Below, piece by piece: positions 45,713 through 56,884 of a DNA stretch of 64,000 nt. The position numbers and the translations under genes are program-made. The DNA is from Thamnaconus septentrionalis (taxonomy: Eukaryota; Chordata; Actinopteri; Tetraodontiformes; Monacanthidae). Position 1 is the first letter of the stretch, and every line of letters begins with the position of its first letter. Below the pieces are notes generated by a model. It did not search any database. It was not told the origin of the DNA and saw only the letters and a program-made list of their open reading frames with translations. The DNA lies in the NCBI GenBank assembly GCA_009823395.1, contig CM020509.1:17704001-17768000 (forward strand), written 5' to 3'.

Positions 45713-45764
45713 GAGAGAGAGGGAGAGAGAGAGAGACAGGGCGAGTGAGAGGGAGAGAGAAAAA
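45713..45764. repeat. (GA)n-rich tract
   Basis: GA and GGGA units, all purine except for three pyrimidines. Confidence 0.9.
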
Positions 45765-45812
45765 CACCACACCTCGACCATGAGTGCAGAGCTCTTATCG
45801 ACGCTATTTTAT

Positions 45813-45826
45813 ACAATTATGCAAAT
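45813..45826 (+). promoter_or_regulatory. SOX/POU-like composite
   Basis: ACAAT (SOX core, reverse strand) is separated by one base from the exact octamer ATGCAAAT (45819-45826), and a second ATGCAAA overlaps just downstream. The order and close spacing resemble SOX-POU joint sites. Binding is inferred. Confidence 0.3.
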
Positions 45827-46149
45827 GCAAACGAGTAACGTCTATAGTTATATTGATATCGCCGCTTGTCTGCATCTCGGCATAAGATGTTAGCGGCTAA
45901 GTGCTGGGGCGGCTGGTGGGCGGTGATTTATCCAATAGAATCTGAACAGGAGTTTAGGAGGAGGTGAGGATGACAAGATGGGAAAGAATACATTGCAAAT
46001 TGCCTGTTTGCTGGCATTTTTTCCCCATGTTGCTGAATGTCTGCTGAGGAGGTCTCTGACATTCTTTTATTTTTTTTATTTATTTATTTTTTGCTGAATG
46101 CTAATTTCAATGTAAACACTCTAAAAAAGCAGCGGCCCAGTGATGTGGT

Positions 46150-46290
46150 TCCAGATTGGTGCAGTTTTTGTTTGGAGTTTGCATGTTCTCCCCGTGTCTG
46201 TGTGAGATTCCTGCAGGCGGTCAAATGAGAATGAGCGTGGGTCAAATTCAGAGAACAATTTCAGTGTGCATTGTACATATTTGGCATCTT
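46150..46290 (+). mobile_element. SINE fragment, family B-like
   Basis: The block GGAGTTTGCATGTTCTCC with following CGTGTCTG matches the family B copy at 45010-45036. A downstream block GGGTCAAATTCAGAGAACAA with TTTC resembles a retroposon tail common in fish. Both promoter boxes are lost or unrecognisable. Confidence 0.55.
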
Positions 46291-46404
46291 TCATTTCAAT
46301 TTCAAGTACTTGGAGAGGGTGGAAGGTAGTGGGGGGCATCAGCGCACAGCAACGAGTGGGAAAAGATGGTAGGTCGGAAGGGGTGGAGAAATCAGGTGTG
46401 ATGC

Positions 46405-46665
46405 GAGACGACAGAGTGTTGGCAAGGATGAAAGTATAGAGGTGTAGGGGGAACGGCGGTGAGAACAGCAACGTTGGTGCTGTTCAGGCAGTAGCTGTCT
46501 GCAGCAGAGCTGGAGGTAGCGGAGATTTAAAGAAGAAAAGCAAAGACAAGATTAAAAGATGTAGTAAACAAGGAGAGAGAAGAGTATGTAGGGGGCGGGG
46601 TTAAATGGCAGCAGATGGTTCGGTGTGGCGACCCCTGGAGGGAAGAGCTGGAAGGGAAAGAAGAT
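46405..46665 (+). mobile_element. Decayed LINE 3'-end fragment
   Basis: Two blocks (about 46405-46525 and 46590-46665) resemble the C-terminal coding part and 3' end of a non-LTR retrotransposon common in fish. Recognisable stretches are GTGTTGGCAAGGATGAAAG, GCAGAGCTGGAGGTAGCGGA and GGTGTGGCGACCCCTGGAG. The middle is deleted and the frame is not open. Assignment is from memory of the consensus. Confidence 0.5.
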
Positions 46666-46942
46666 CATTTTGACTGTTGTGTCTTTTTCATCCACTATTT
46701 CAATTCAAACGAGGTTTCTGCATATTTTTTGGACATTCTTCAAGGTATTAATGCATGTTGGATGCTGCCTCTCTACGAACAGTAACTAGGTAGGTAGGTG
46801 ATCATCAGTACAAATCACTCATCAGTCTCGAGCTTCAAACTGTTTCAGCCACACTAAGGCTATCAGTCTTCTGGTCGGCTGAGTCATGACGTCAATGGTT
46901 GAGCACCTGCAGAAACACACAGTAATTATTACAATTAAACAG
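46666..46942. other. Short non-coding spacer
   Basis: Unique DNA between the LINE fragment and the (TA)n tract. The only item seen is the AP-1/CRE pair listed separately. Confidence 0.6.
46880..46894. promoter_or_regulatory. Abutting AP-1 and CRE sites
   Basis: TGAGTCA (46880-46886) is followed without a gap by the perfect palindrome TGACGTCA (46887-46894). The first site is preceded by GC, giving a MARE-like half as well. These are bZIP targets (FOS/JUN, CREB/ATF, MAF). Binding is inferred. Confidence 0.4.
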
Positions 46943-46991
46943 CATATACATATATATATATGTATATATATATACATATATACATATATAC

Positions 46992-47026
<35 letters not shown>

Positions 47027-47032
47027 TATATA
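46943..47032. repeat. (TA)n tract, left part
   Basis: TA-rich tract with TACA and TATG variants, ending exactly at the MITE. Confidence 0.95.
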
Positions 47033-47403
47033 CAGTACTACCCAGAAAATTTGAATATCCTGAAAAGGTTGTTGTATTTCCCCATGTCTGAACTTTTCTG
47101 AGCCAACCCAAGACAGACTTTTTAAAGGCTCAGGACCCTTTTGCAGGTGTTTTGGATTCTTTGGACTCTTTGAACTTACAAAACTGAAGCTTTTCACAGT
47201 ATTCTAATTTTCTGAGTTTGTGGGTTTGTTGTTTTAATAAGCTGAAAATCTTAATCAGCAAAGTTACAACAAGGAACTGCTTGAGATATGTCAATTTGTG
47301 TGTAATGGCTCAATAAAATAAAATTTGTTGGTTTCATCTTTTATGTTAAATTGCCAAAATAAAACAACTTTTACTTGATATTCAAATTTTTCGGGTAGTA
47401 CTG
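47033..47403. mobile_element. Tc1/mariner-like MITE inside (TA)n
   Basis: The first 47 bp (47033-47079) and the reverse complement of the last 47 bp (47357-47403) match at about 40 of 47 positions. They begin CAGTACTACCC and share AAAATTTGAATATC. TA-rich DNA flanks both sides, as expected for a TA-targeting element. The inner sequence resembles a common teleost MITE (GGAACTGCTTGAGATATGTC). One G separates the right end from the next TA, so that border may be off by a base. No transposase. Confidence 0.85.
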
Positions 47404-47404
47404 G

Positions 47405-47567
<163 letters not shown>

Positions 47568-49867
47568 CGTAATCTCCCATGGGACATCTGGTTGCAGAAG
47601 ATACTGGTTGCTTAATGTTTTGTAAAGGAAGGTACCAGTAACGGCACTGTAATTGCACCCGTGGGGCACCACCACTGATTCAGCCACATAAAGGCTTTGT
47701 GGCTGTGAGCCTATTGTTAATCATATCACAGGAAAATTAGATTAAAACAATTGGATTCCAATGGTAAGTGACTCTTTACCCCTCAAATGACCCACTTGAA
47801 TAGTGGATCCACCTTAAAGAGGAGCGATCTAAGTGACTTCAGACTAGCCCAGTCCCGTGTTGTTGTCCTCACTAGTAACCATGCGTGTCTGGGAGGAAGA
47901 TTAGCGCCCAGCCGTCAATCGGCTAACATGATTGACAAAAAGAAAGCGGTCACAGTTTGGAGTTGCGTAGTTTCTCGGGAAACCCGTCATGCTCGCCACC
48001 GCCGAGTTGGCACAGCTAGAAAGTTCATATGTAGCATAAAAGGCTCTCATATTGTTTGTCTTCTCGGGATGAAGTGGTGGCAGTAATGGATGAAGCACTT
48101 GATCAGCGGGCGACATGAGGAAATAACGTGGCATGAAAGTGACTTCTCATTTGCCGGCAGCGCGCACACATAACCGCATTACACGGCAAACACGAGAAAA
48201 GCAGAAGGACAAAATTAAGGGTTGTTTTCTCTGATAGCTGCGTATCTAATTTGCATGACTTTGCATAATACAGCCTATAAAGGCAACAATATTCATAATG
48301 TGACAGCCAAATCATATTTTCCTTGATAAGGCATCAACATTAATTTTTGCCTGGGATGCGCAACTAAAAAAACAGAAAGAAAAAGAAGGCTCCTGGTGTG
48401 GGACGCGGTGGGAGGAGAGAAAATAAAGGGACTCAACATCTCGTTGAGTTGCGAGCATATCTTTAGCAATTATGTATGCGAGCCCGACAATTGAGCGAGT
48501 GAACTTCTGAACGTCTGTTGTCATCAATCCAGACGATCGAGCCTTTAATTTGGTGTCATTAACCAAATTACACGGTGAGAATTTCCACCGGTGGAGAATG
48601 TGGCTGATGGGATTCTTTTATTCCAAGTAATAACCGGCGGGTTTCGTCAAACGCTTTGAAAGCGGCGATAGTTTGCGCGGGGAGACAAACGACCAATCAG
48701 AAGCCCGGCTCTTCGTTTCCATTAGTCTGTGTACCAAAGGCCACATTAAAGTTCCGCTGTTGGTTCTGTTCTGTTCTGTAACACATAATCCTGTGTCCTT
48801 TGTTTAAAGTCCCCATTCTGTCAAAATGCGTTTTTCTTTTTGGCCCGTGCTTAATATTCCGACAGTCAACACGAAACGCTGCCACCAAAGTAGCACCAGT
48901 CCTACTTTCGCGACACATTCACAATGAAGAATCTGCTCACACGCTAAATGAGCAGATTCTCATCAAATCTATTTTTTTTTTTATCAGTCGGTGTCAAGAG
49001 CAAGGTTATGACTAATATAAACTATTAAACAAACTACTGAAAAGGCTGAATAACCTTTTGAATCCCTCTTGAGAACAGGACGAATGAACACCTGCTGAAG
49101 GAATTTAATGCCGGCGCCATGTGACCTTGTTCGTACAGACCGCAGCGCCTGCAAAGATCAATGACACAGGAACAGAATATTCCCTGCCACAGACTGTGAC
49201 TGTTTTGATACACAGTGGAAACCGCGCTGTCTCTGTACACATAGTCAGACTTTGTAAAGTACAATATCCACACTACACTTTGCTCTATAGATCCACAGCC
49301 CTGTGTTTACAGCCTTCAGCAAAAAGTTGATAATTTGCAAACTTGTGGGCAGCCTGATGGGGAAAGTTGCCACTAACCTGCCAGAGGTACTATTCAATTC
49401 TGCCATTCTGTGTAAAATTCTACCATCTAGTGGTCAGATTTCAGCATCCATTTGTTTGCAATCCCTCTCCCAAGCTTGCCAGTGAACTACGGCGGTCTGC
49501 ACACAAAAACTTGGATACCTCGTCCACCTTCTTCTTTGTTGCTTTATTTGAGGACAAGAGCGTTGATGGCAGCTAACTTGGAGCAAGACCCTTGCACTAT
49601 GTATGTATTACTATATAAATAAGAACCACTCTATGGGTAGGAAAACCAAATTACTTTTATTGTACCGTGAGTATACTGATTTATTATTCTATTTACAGAC
49701 AGTGTATTAAGCTTTTACCAATACAAAAATCGTAAATCAGGCCAAATGTCACACACTGGACCAAGGCATATGAAAGAAAGTGGCCTTTGAGTGTATCGTT
49801 TGAATTAAAAAATAAAAAATAAAAACACTGGTAAAATGAGTTTTACATACAGTAGTAACGTGGGACC
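47568..49867. other. Non-coding, no gene seen
   Basis: Unique DNA. The part 48200-48700 is compact with AATTTGCATGA, ATTAATTTT and CCAATCAG motifs and could be regulatory. No frame over 99 codons and no family recognised. Confidence 0.5.
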
Positions 49868-50086
49868 TCTTAGAGCAGGAGTGTTAAACATACGACCCAC
49901 GGGCCAGATCAGGCGAATAAACTGTTTTTTTCCAGCCCGCGAGATGATTTTGCAAAATATAAAATCTGCAATTTATCAATGAAAGAAAGTGATGTTCTAA
50001 ATGTGTCCAATATCGTTTCTGCTATGCAAACAAACTCAATACTGGGGCTGAGTAAATCAGCACAAGTACAGCCACTCACGTCTCTG

Positions 50087-50185
50087 ATTGGCTACCCTCA
50101 TTGCCCCAGAATGTCTCCTATTGGATACTCTCATTGCCCGAGAACGTCTCCTATTGGATACCCTCATTGCCCCAAAATGTCTCTG
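50087..50185 (+). repeat. 33-bp tandem, 3 copies, inside hAT
   Basis: Units start at 50087, 50120 and 50153. Each reads ATTGG then CTAC/ATAC, CTCATTGCCC and a GTCTC end, differing at a few positions. The first unit is preceded by TG, giving a CCAAT-box-like TGATTGGCT. Confidence 0.9.
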
Positions 50186-50211
50186 TTGAAACAGACAAAG
50201 CTGATGCAGAG

Positions 50212-50448
50212 CAGTGTTGCCAACTTGGCGACTTTTTCCCCAAAAAGTTGCTATTCTCCCAAGAGCAACTTTTTTTTTTGTCAAAAGCGACTAGCAACAA
50301 ATCTAGCGACTTTTCCTGGTGTTATTACGTTGTTATTAAGTGCAAATGGTCAATTATGCAAATTAGACAATGACATCTTTTGGCGACTTCTAGTGACTTT
50401 TAGGGCATCCAATAAGCGACTTTCCTTACTGAGGAGTTGGCAACACTG
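50212..50448. mobile_element. Nested hAT MITE with perfect 8-bp TSD
   Basis: The ends CAGTGTTGCCAACT and AGTTGGCAACACTG are exact inverted repeats over 14 bp. ATGCAGAG is exactly duplicated on both sides (50204-50211 and 50449-50456). The inner sequence repeats GCGACTTTT-type words on both strands. The element lies wholly inside the 49876-50606 hAT element. Confidence 0.93.
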
Positions 50449-50614
50449 ATGCAGAGTGCTCAAAGAACACGAACGAAGTAAAACAAAGAAAACAATTAGA
50501 AGTTGTTGTTATTTTTACGTTTTTATTACCATACCATGATTTTACCGGTCCGGGAATAGATTTTTCTCTATGTGGCCCGTGAACCAAAATGAGTTTGACA
50601 CCCCTGTCTTAGAG

Positions 50615-52587
50615 CTTTTATGCTCACAATTTGCTTTTTTTCATCGTGACTTTCCAGGCGCGCGCCACTGCAGCGGTTTGTCAAGGTTCGTGGAATAAAT
50701 CCTGCGATGACACTCATGTATGACTGTGTGATAGACTCACATGCTCCTTGCTTTGTCCTCTGCTCGAGGACTTTGTTAATGGAAAAATTCACACTTGCAC
50801 TTTCTAGCCTCCCTCTTCACCCTCCTGGACACAGCGCTTTCCTTTTTTTTTTTTTTTTTTTAACCCTGGGTGCACTGAGTTCACTCTCAATCTATTAGGA
50901 AGTAAATTGTTCAGCAGTTTCAAAATCTGAGACAATTTCTCTCTTTTTTTTTTTTTTTTTTTTTTAAAGTGAGAGCTTAGCGTGTGCGTACACAAACTAC
51001 AGGGCGTCTTTTTCTTCTTCCATTTTAATAAATGAGGCCCTGGGCTGTGGAGTCCCCACAGCACGACAGCTGAACAAGCCTGGCCCTCTGCGAGGAGATT
51101 CATCTCTGTCAGCTTAGATAAACCTGGCGGCAATCAATGCATCGGCACACACATCCTGCTCATAGGAGTGAAAAAAAAATGTTAGAAAATGCCTGATGAA
51201 GCTGTTCTGTCGTTCCTCCACTGGAAAAAAAGACAGGACGCCTAAATGAACATGAGCTTTTATTACTGCTCCCATTTTTAGCTCTTAGGAGGTACATCTG
51301 TTTGGATTGTTTTTTTTTTTATATATATTTATTTTTTTGGCAAGCCACCTATTTCCAGCTACGGGGGCCGAGCCAGATGCTGTCACTCCTGAAAGATCCT
51401 CAGGTATTTCTATAAATTGATTAAGATGCATGCGGCAGCAGATCCATTAAATGTTGACAGAGCAGTTTTAAAACTGCAGCAGCTCTGTGTCGTAAATGTA
51501 TTAATAGACCTTCAGTTTTCATTATAATGCAAACTTTGTTTAGTTGACGTTTCCAAACAGATACGTCATTGAACTCGGTAAATGAAAAAGTATTTACTGT
51601 TTTGCTTGCGCCACTTTCCAGAAATTCTCTGTGATGCCACAAAGGGTACTGCCATCTTTCAAGTTGGTGATTACACGCCACCGACAGACAACCAGAGGTT
51701 GAAGTTCTGACAAAGCATCACTTTCTGCTACAACTTTTTTAGTTTCCTGCTATAACATCACTGTAAACCCAGAGATAGAAATACGCAGTTATCTCAAGAG
51801 TTTTTTCAGATCATTTACAAAGTGTGTCTGCTTTACTGGAGTCATTTCATTTCACGTCAGGAAAAGATTAAAAGTGACTTTTTTCACTTAACAAGTAAAC
51901 AGGCCCGGCTTGCAACGGGCTCCTGTTGTATCTCTGCACACAGACAAAAATCACATTGTGTTCCTCAGCGTTGAAAAAAAAAACCCCACAAAATAAAACA
52001 GGATCACATCACAAAAAACAAGCAGTAAAAGAAGTGTTTAGAAAGCAAAGAACTGTCAGATGACGATGCCCCCTCGCACACTGCAGAATCCTCTTCCAGG
52101 TTGTAATGTGCACAACTCCCACTGACTTCTTGCTGTGCAGTCAAGCATTTAAAAATTCAGGGTTTTGATTTGTTCTCCTAAGTTCAATATAAAATTGTCC
52201 TAGAATGAACAACAACAAAAAAAAAAATCTGCCTATCAATATTATATCTTGTCTTTTGAAATTCACCGATGTTTTTAGCGAAGTTAGTTTGTTACCGGCA
52301 GGGTTCGTTGATTGTGCCCAGTGTTTTTCCCTCATGTTGGACAATGACCTCACTGTGTGGAGACCACAACAAGTGTTCCAGGCGTTGTTTTTATGAATTT
52401 CCTCAGTGGGTGAGGGAACACACACACACACACACACACAAATACAAACATTTCTACAAACATTTCCTGAGGTGAACCATAATACAGTTACTGTCCATTG
52501 AGTTCCTGATCATCCTGCAGATGAGGGCAGCCTCCGCCTCCTGTCGGCCTGATAATACAACCCGCCTGGTCACACTGAGCAGCTGTT
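50615..52587. other. Non-coding, no gene seen
   Basis: Unique DNA with T-runs at 50841-50861 and 50945-50965 and a (AC)n tract at 52418. No gene or transposon borders seen. Confidence 0.55.
52418..52441. repeat. (AC)12 microsatellite
   Basis: Uninterrupted AC units. Confidence 0.95.
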
Positions 52588-52620
52588 GCTGCTGCTGCTG
52601 CTGCTGCTGCTACTGCTGCC
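52588..52620. repeat. (GCT)n triplet repeat
   Basis: Eight perfect GCT units followed by ACT GCT GCC. No supported reading frame. Confidence 0.9.
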
Positions 52621-53894
52621 TTTCGGGGTGTGTGTCCTTGCCGTCCAATCAAACAGAACCTTGTGTGTCGGTCACAGCGTCGATGATGGATTGCTGCCTG
52701 TGATCATCCATCCTTTAAAAATCGCCGGATATCTCTGGCAGACATATTGGCACTGCGTTTTTAGCGCTAGCCTCATGTTCGCATTTTTCTTTTTTTTTTT
52801 TTTTTGAGGGGAAATCCAGGAATCATCATCCCATGTGTTTTATGTTTCCCTCTGATGGCGGCGTTTTAAAGCTGCATTAGCATATCGCGGCGGCGCTCTA
52901 CCCATTTCGCAACCAACGGCGTCATGAAGGGGTTTTATTTTATTTTATTTTTTCCCAAACTGCTGGATCATCGTTTCCTTTCAAGGGCGCCGCCGCCGTG
53001 TCATCTGATACTCAAAAGGCAGCGCAGACACGGTAAATGCCTGTCGAAATGTTTTAACATCTACAACCAAAAATCCTCCGACGAATTAAAGAGCCGCCAG
53101 AACTACGGCACCGTTTTTCTTTTTCTGTTTTTCTTACTAAATTACACTCGGCGTTTGTTCTTTTGTGCGTGAATACGCTCGCACTGCGCCGCCGGGGGTG
53201 GGTGGGTTGGGGGTGTCAGGCGGAAAGAAAGGGGGGGGGGGCACGCTTGTAAAGCTAAGTAGGTAAAAGGATTAAGTTTGCAGGCGGAACGGTGATAGGC
53301 GTGAAGGGATACAGAAGTGGCTTTTTTTTGTTGTTGTTTGATAGGCATGAAAACAAAATCTTGACAATGCCCCGATGCCTCTTTGTTTGGCTGGGAGCTG
53401 ACATAAAGGGCAGAGCTGAAAAGCATCAGTAGTTAGATTTGTCGACACAGACTCGGGCTTTTGTTTCTGATTGATGGAGCAGGAAATTCAGACATGCAGA
53501 TTTAACAGCGCTGGGAAGGGGAGGGAGGCACCGTCGCCGTCCATCCATTCATTAAGGAGGGATTCTTCTCTTTTTCCCTTTTCTTTCACCCACTGTTTCC
53601 TCTCTGCATCGTTCACACTTTCTTTTTTTTGTCTTCGGAGATCCGCTGCGTTCCCTCTCAAAGGTCAAGCCGGACTCAGTCGTCCTATGCACTTGCACAT
53701 GCTTTCGTCAGACGTGCAGGCTCGCAGCCGCGAATGGAAAATGTGCGGCTGAGGCGGCGCGACATCTCGGCTGCTGTGAGCAAAGAGCTGCTGCTCCTCC
53801 TGGAATCTCATCTGAAGTTGTGGCTCTCGCATCAGGTTTATACACGACACCTTGTGGGCCTTTTTTTTTTTTTTTTTTCTCATTTCCTCCTCAG

Positions 53895-53951
53895 CTGGCG
53901 TTGCCAACACACAAAGCAGCTTTAATATTGATGTATTAAACGCCAAGAAAG
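53895..53951 (+). other. Weak candidate exon (57 nt)
   Basis: A long T-run and CTCCTCAG acceptor precede the interval and a GTAATC donor follows AAAG. One frame is open throughout (two leading bases, 18 codons, one trailing base); its peptide is GVANTQSSFNIDVLNAKK. The phases match those of the candidate at 7261-7338 on the same strand. The short length makes chance likely. Confidence 0.12.
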
Positions 53952-54282
53952 GTAATCACGTGTGTGGGTGCTTTTTTCTTTTCTCGCATCTGAATATTTT
54001 GCAATTGCCTTCCACTCAGCAATTACACCTCGCAGCGTTATTTCCCCGATGAGTCTTTTGGGCGGGGGTGGGGGAGGGTTCTTTGCGGAGGCTTGGCGGC
54101 TTAGACAATAACCTTGATTACATTTTACGCGGCGAACAGCTTTGACCCCCTTTTCTTCTCCGGCTGCGGAAGGAATCAATCGCTTCCCCAGCACGTTCGG
54201 AGATGCAGGACACCTGACGCAGGACTCAATCTCCGCCGCGAAATGGAATTCTGACACCGGCGCCGAGCTGATGAAACGGCTC

Positions 54283-54337
54283 CGGGGGAGGGGGAGGGGG
54301 CAGTGGACGGGGGTGGGGCGGTTGGCGGGGGGGGGGA
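54283..54337 (+). repeat. G-rich tract, quadruplex-prone
   Basis: Seven or more runs of four or more G within 55 bases on the plus strand, with short loops. Confidence 0.8.
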
Positions 54338-54990
54338 AGAGTTTGAAATAACACCAAGAATCAAACAGAACTATATTCATCTGGCCCTCACCTCTTAAGT
54401 CACTTATCACCTGTCTCTCTCCTCTCCTCTTCTCTCTGTGATTCATTCCCTCTGCCGCCGAGGACTCTCAACAAAAGCCCACCCAGCCCCAACACCTCGT
54501 CTTCTTCTTATCCCCACAAATTAATCCCTTCGTGAACAGAGCGCAGGCAGGGAGCCAGAGAGGCATTGTGAGAGTACGGCGGCGGCGGCGGTGTGATAGA
54601 ATCCTCCGAGCTTTTAGCCGAGGAGCAGTGCTAAGGTATCGGGGTGGTGCGGAATGAGCCCCATTATTGCTCTCGGAGGCTCAAATTGAAAACATTATGG
54701 CTCCCATTCAGCGTCCTCAGACACAGAGGATGGTCTTTATTTCCAATCTCCCAGTCTCCTTCTCCGGTTGGAGGAGCGCCCACCCGGCGAGCGCGGCGGC
54801 CTCCTCGGGTGCATGTGCGCGCAGACGTGGCAGCGGGCGAAGGGCGGTGCGGCCGCTGTTTGCACAGCAGTGCTTTAATAAAGTCATCGCCGCGGATGCG
54901 GGCGCAGACGGGTGACCTCTGCCGAGCCCTCCCACCGTCATAACCCCCCCCACACACACACACCCCCTGGCGCCACACACAGACAGAGCT

Positions 54991-55029
54991 CCTTCTTCTT
55001 CGTCTTCTTCTTCTTCTTCTTTTTCTTCC
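54991..55029. repeat. (CTT)n tract
   Basis: About twelve CTT units with one CGT interruption. Confidence 0.9.
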
Positions 55030-55411
55030 TCTGAAGATCGACTTTACATCGCTAAATCTGCGGCATTAGCGTGGCCTCTGAGCCGCGGTGGCGCCCTTGG
55101 ATGGTGGGGACGCCATCAGTATGCGTTGCGTTTCGCTCAATGGGAGGCGCGCTCACGTTGTGGCGAGGTCGTAAATGAAGAAAATCCCCCTCTGCTCCTC
55201 AAGACTCAACTAAATGGACGGTTAAGTGTTTGTTAAGCTGAGCCTTTCTACTTGGAACATGTGTGAAAGTCTCGGAATGGCAGTTGCACTCAAATAATTG
55301 ACAAAAGTCTTTTTGTTTGTTCTTTTATGCATTATGTGTTTGTGATGGACAGTCTTGCTCCAAGAATCAGACATTCCAGTGCACTGTTCTGTCCAGAGGG
55401 TGATTTGGAAA

Positions 55412-55525
55412 CTCTAAATTGTGGCCCTGCGATGAGCTGGCCACTTGTCCAGGGTGTCACCCTACCTTCGCCCTACGACAGCTGGGAGAGGCTCAAGCAG
55501 ACCGACAGCTGACGATGTCCAGAGT
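55412..55525 (+). mobile_element. SINE family B, 3' fragment
   Basis: Matches the 3' half of the copy at 44942-45212: GTGGCCCTGCGATGAGC, CCAGGGTGTCACCCT and ACAGCTGGGAGAGGCTC are shared in order. The 5' half with the Pol III boxes is absent. Confidence 0.75.
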
Positions 55526-55850
55526 ATAAGAGAACAAGGGCCACAAGAATTTAGTTTTCTTCTTTTGTCTTATTAATGATAAACAACAAAATCATTTCCA
55601 CGTCTTTGTGTGTCTCTGATGGCAGCCAAACCTTTTGGCTCACAAAAATCGCTGGCAAATATCTAATGACAATTATTAGGATTGAGTAAAAATTTTAAAG
55701 CTGTTCAAAAACATCTCCACTTCTGTAGATAATAATATATTTCTTAAAAACCCTTTATAGACAACCACTAAAGAAATTTTGAATTTAAAAATCTAAATCA
55801 TCCAAGGTTAAAAGGGAATATATTACATCGCAACTTTTACTACAGTGTGA
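55526..55850. other. AT-rich spacer
   Basis: AT-rich unique sequence between two SINE fragments. Nothing else seen. Confidence 0.7.
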
Positions 55851-56030
55851 CTGTGGCTCAGGAGGTAGAGCGGGTTGTCCAATGACTGAAAGGTTGGCGG
55901 TTCAAATCCCACTCCATCCTAGTCTGTCATTGTGTCCTTGGGCAAGACACTTAACCCTAAATTGCTCCCAATGGTGCTAGGCAGCGCCTTGTATGGCAGC
56001 AGCCACCCATTGGTGTATTTACCATTTACT
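55851..56030 (+). mobile_element. tRNA-derived SINE, family A, internally deleted
   Basis: A box TGGCTCAGGAGG (55854-55865) and B box GGTTCAAATCC (55899-55909) are better preserved than in the copy at 1020-1265. The body matches that copy up to CAGCCACCCATTGGTG, then jumps to its last bases (TTTACCATTTAC), losing roughly 75 bp between. Confidence 0.8.
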
Positions 56031-56713
56031 TCTGATGTGAACAGGAGCCAGAAAACATCATGTTATATTTTCTTTATACTACTTTGTAGTGTGCAGTTAT
56101 TTGCATATTATGGTTCCTCATCCCATGAATGGTTCAGTTCTGAGTGGGAAGATCCACACAGGGACTTGCCTGTGCTTCAGAAAACTCCCCTCCTGAACTG
56201 GATTCATGCATGTTTTATTCTATTGATTTATTTATTTAGCGTTTATTTCATCTGGTGGTGCCTGCGACTGTACGATCAGCGAGAGGTGCAAACCCGTTTA
56301 TTCATTTCCCTTTTAATCAAGCTGGAACAACCACCCTGACGTGAAAAGCCCCCTTTGAAAGCCAGACTCAGAAAGATGTGAAGATGTGAAATTTCACAAT
56401 TTGAAGCAACAGCTCAGCATTGACCCGATCGCTTCTGCCGAGCAGTGTGTGCCAACCCGTCTTTCAGCTCATTTCTTTGAGGCTCTTTACCTTAAAAAAA
56501 AGAAAAGAAAAATAGAAAATCCTCAGAAAGTAGAAAAGGTCAAACCTCCTCCCTCTTCCCCCACGCACCCTTGTTTCTTGTGTAACCGCCCCCCGCCCCA
56601 GCCACCCTCTCCCCGCTCGCGCCCACCCACCGCCCGTCAGCGCTGCCTCCCTTTTACTCCCTTTTATCCGGAGGAGGCTGCCAGATTGCTTTAGCCTTTT
56701 TAGCGAGGCTACC

Positions 56714-56758
56714 TGACAGACAGACAGATGGATGGACGGACTGGCAGACAGACAGACA
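56714..56758. repeat. GACA/GATG tetranucleotide tract
   Basis: GACA units change to GATG and back to GACA. Confidence 0.85.
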
Positions 56759-56859
56759 AGGTCGAAGCCAGAAGAAGCAGCTTGCGATGTGAACGACGGC
56801 TCTCAAGGAAGAGGCCGACAAAAAGAGTCGGGTTCGCGAGAGCTGTCACCGAGCGGCAA

Positions 56860-56884
56860 AAAAATAAATAAATAAATAAATAAA
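56860..56884. repeat. (AAAT)n tract
   Basis: About six AAAT units. Confidence 0.9.

Larger units (their letters stand above)
45232..46149. other. Non-coding, no gene seen
   Basis: Contains T-runs at about 45390-45436, a GA-rich tract and, after it, a unique part (45770-46000) with a SOX/POU-like composite. No gene recognised. Confidence 0.55.
49876..50606. mobile_element. hAT MITE with perfect 8-bp TSD
   Basis: The left end CAGGAGTGTTAAACATAC and the right end, read in reverse as CAGGGGTGTCAAACTCAT, are imperfect inverted repeats continuing into GGGCCAGAT/GGGCCACAT. The exact duplication TCTTAGAG flanks it (49868-49875 and 50607-50614). The right end matches a widespread hAT terminus. Inside are a 33-bp tandem array and a second, nested hAT element. 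No transposase frame; about 490 bp long without the nested insertion. Confidence 0.92.
52621..55411. other. Non-coding, GC-mixed, no supported gene
   Basis: Alternating T-runs and GC-rich blocks. A (CGG)n stretch lies at 54578-54592, G-rich DNA at 54283, (CTT)n at 54991. Overlapping frames on both strands at 54640-54980 reflect high GC rather than coding. A weak exon candidate is listed at 53895. Confidence 0.5.
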
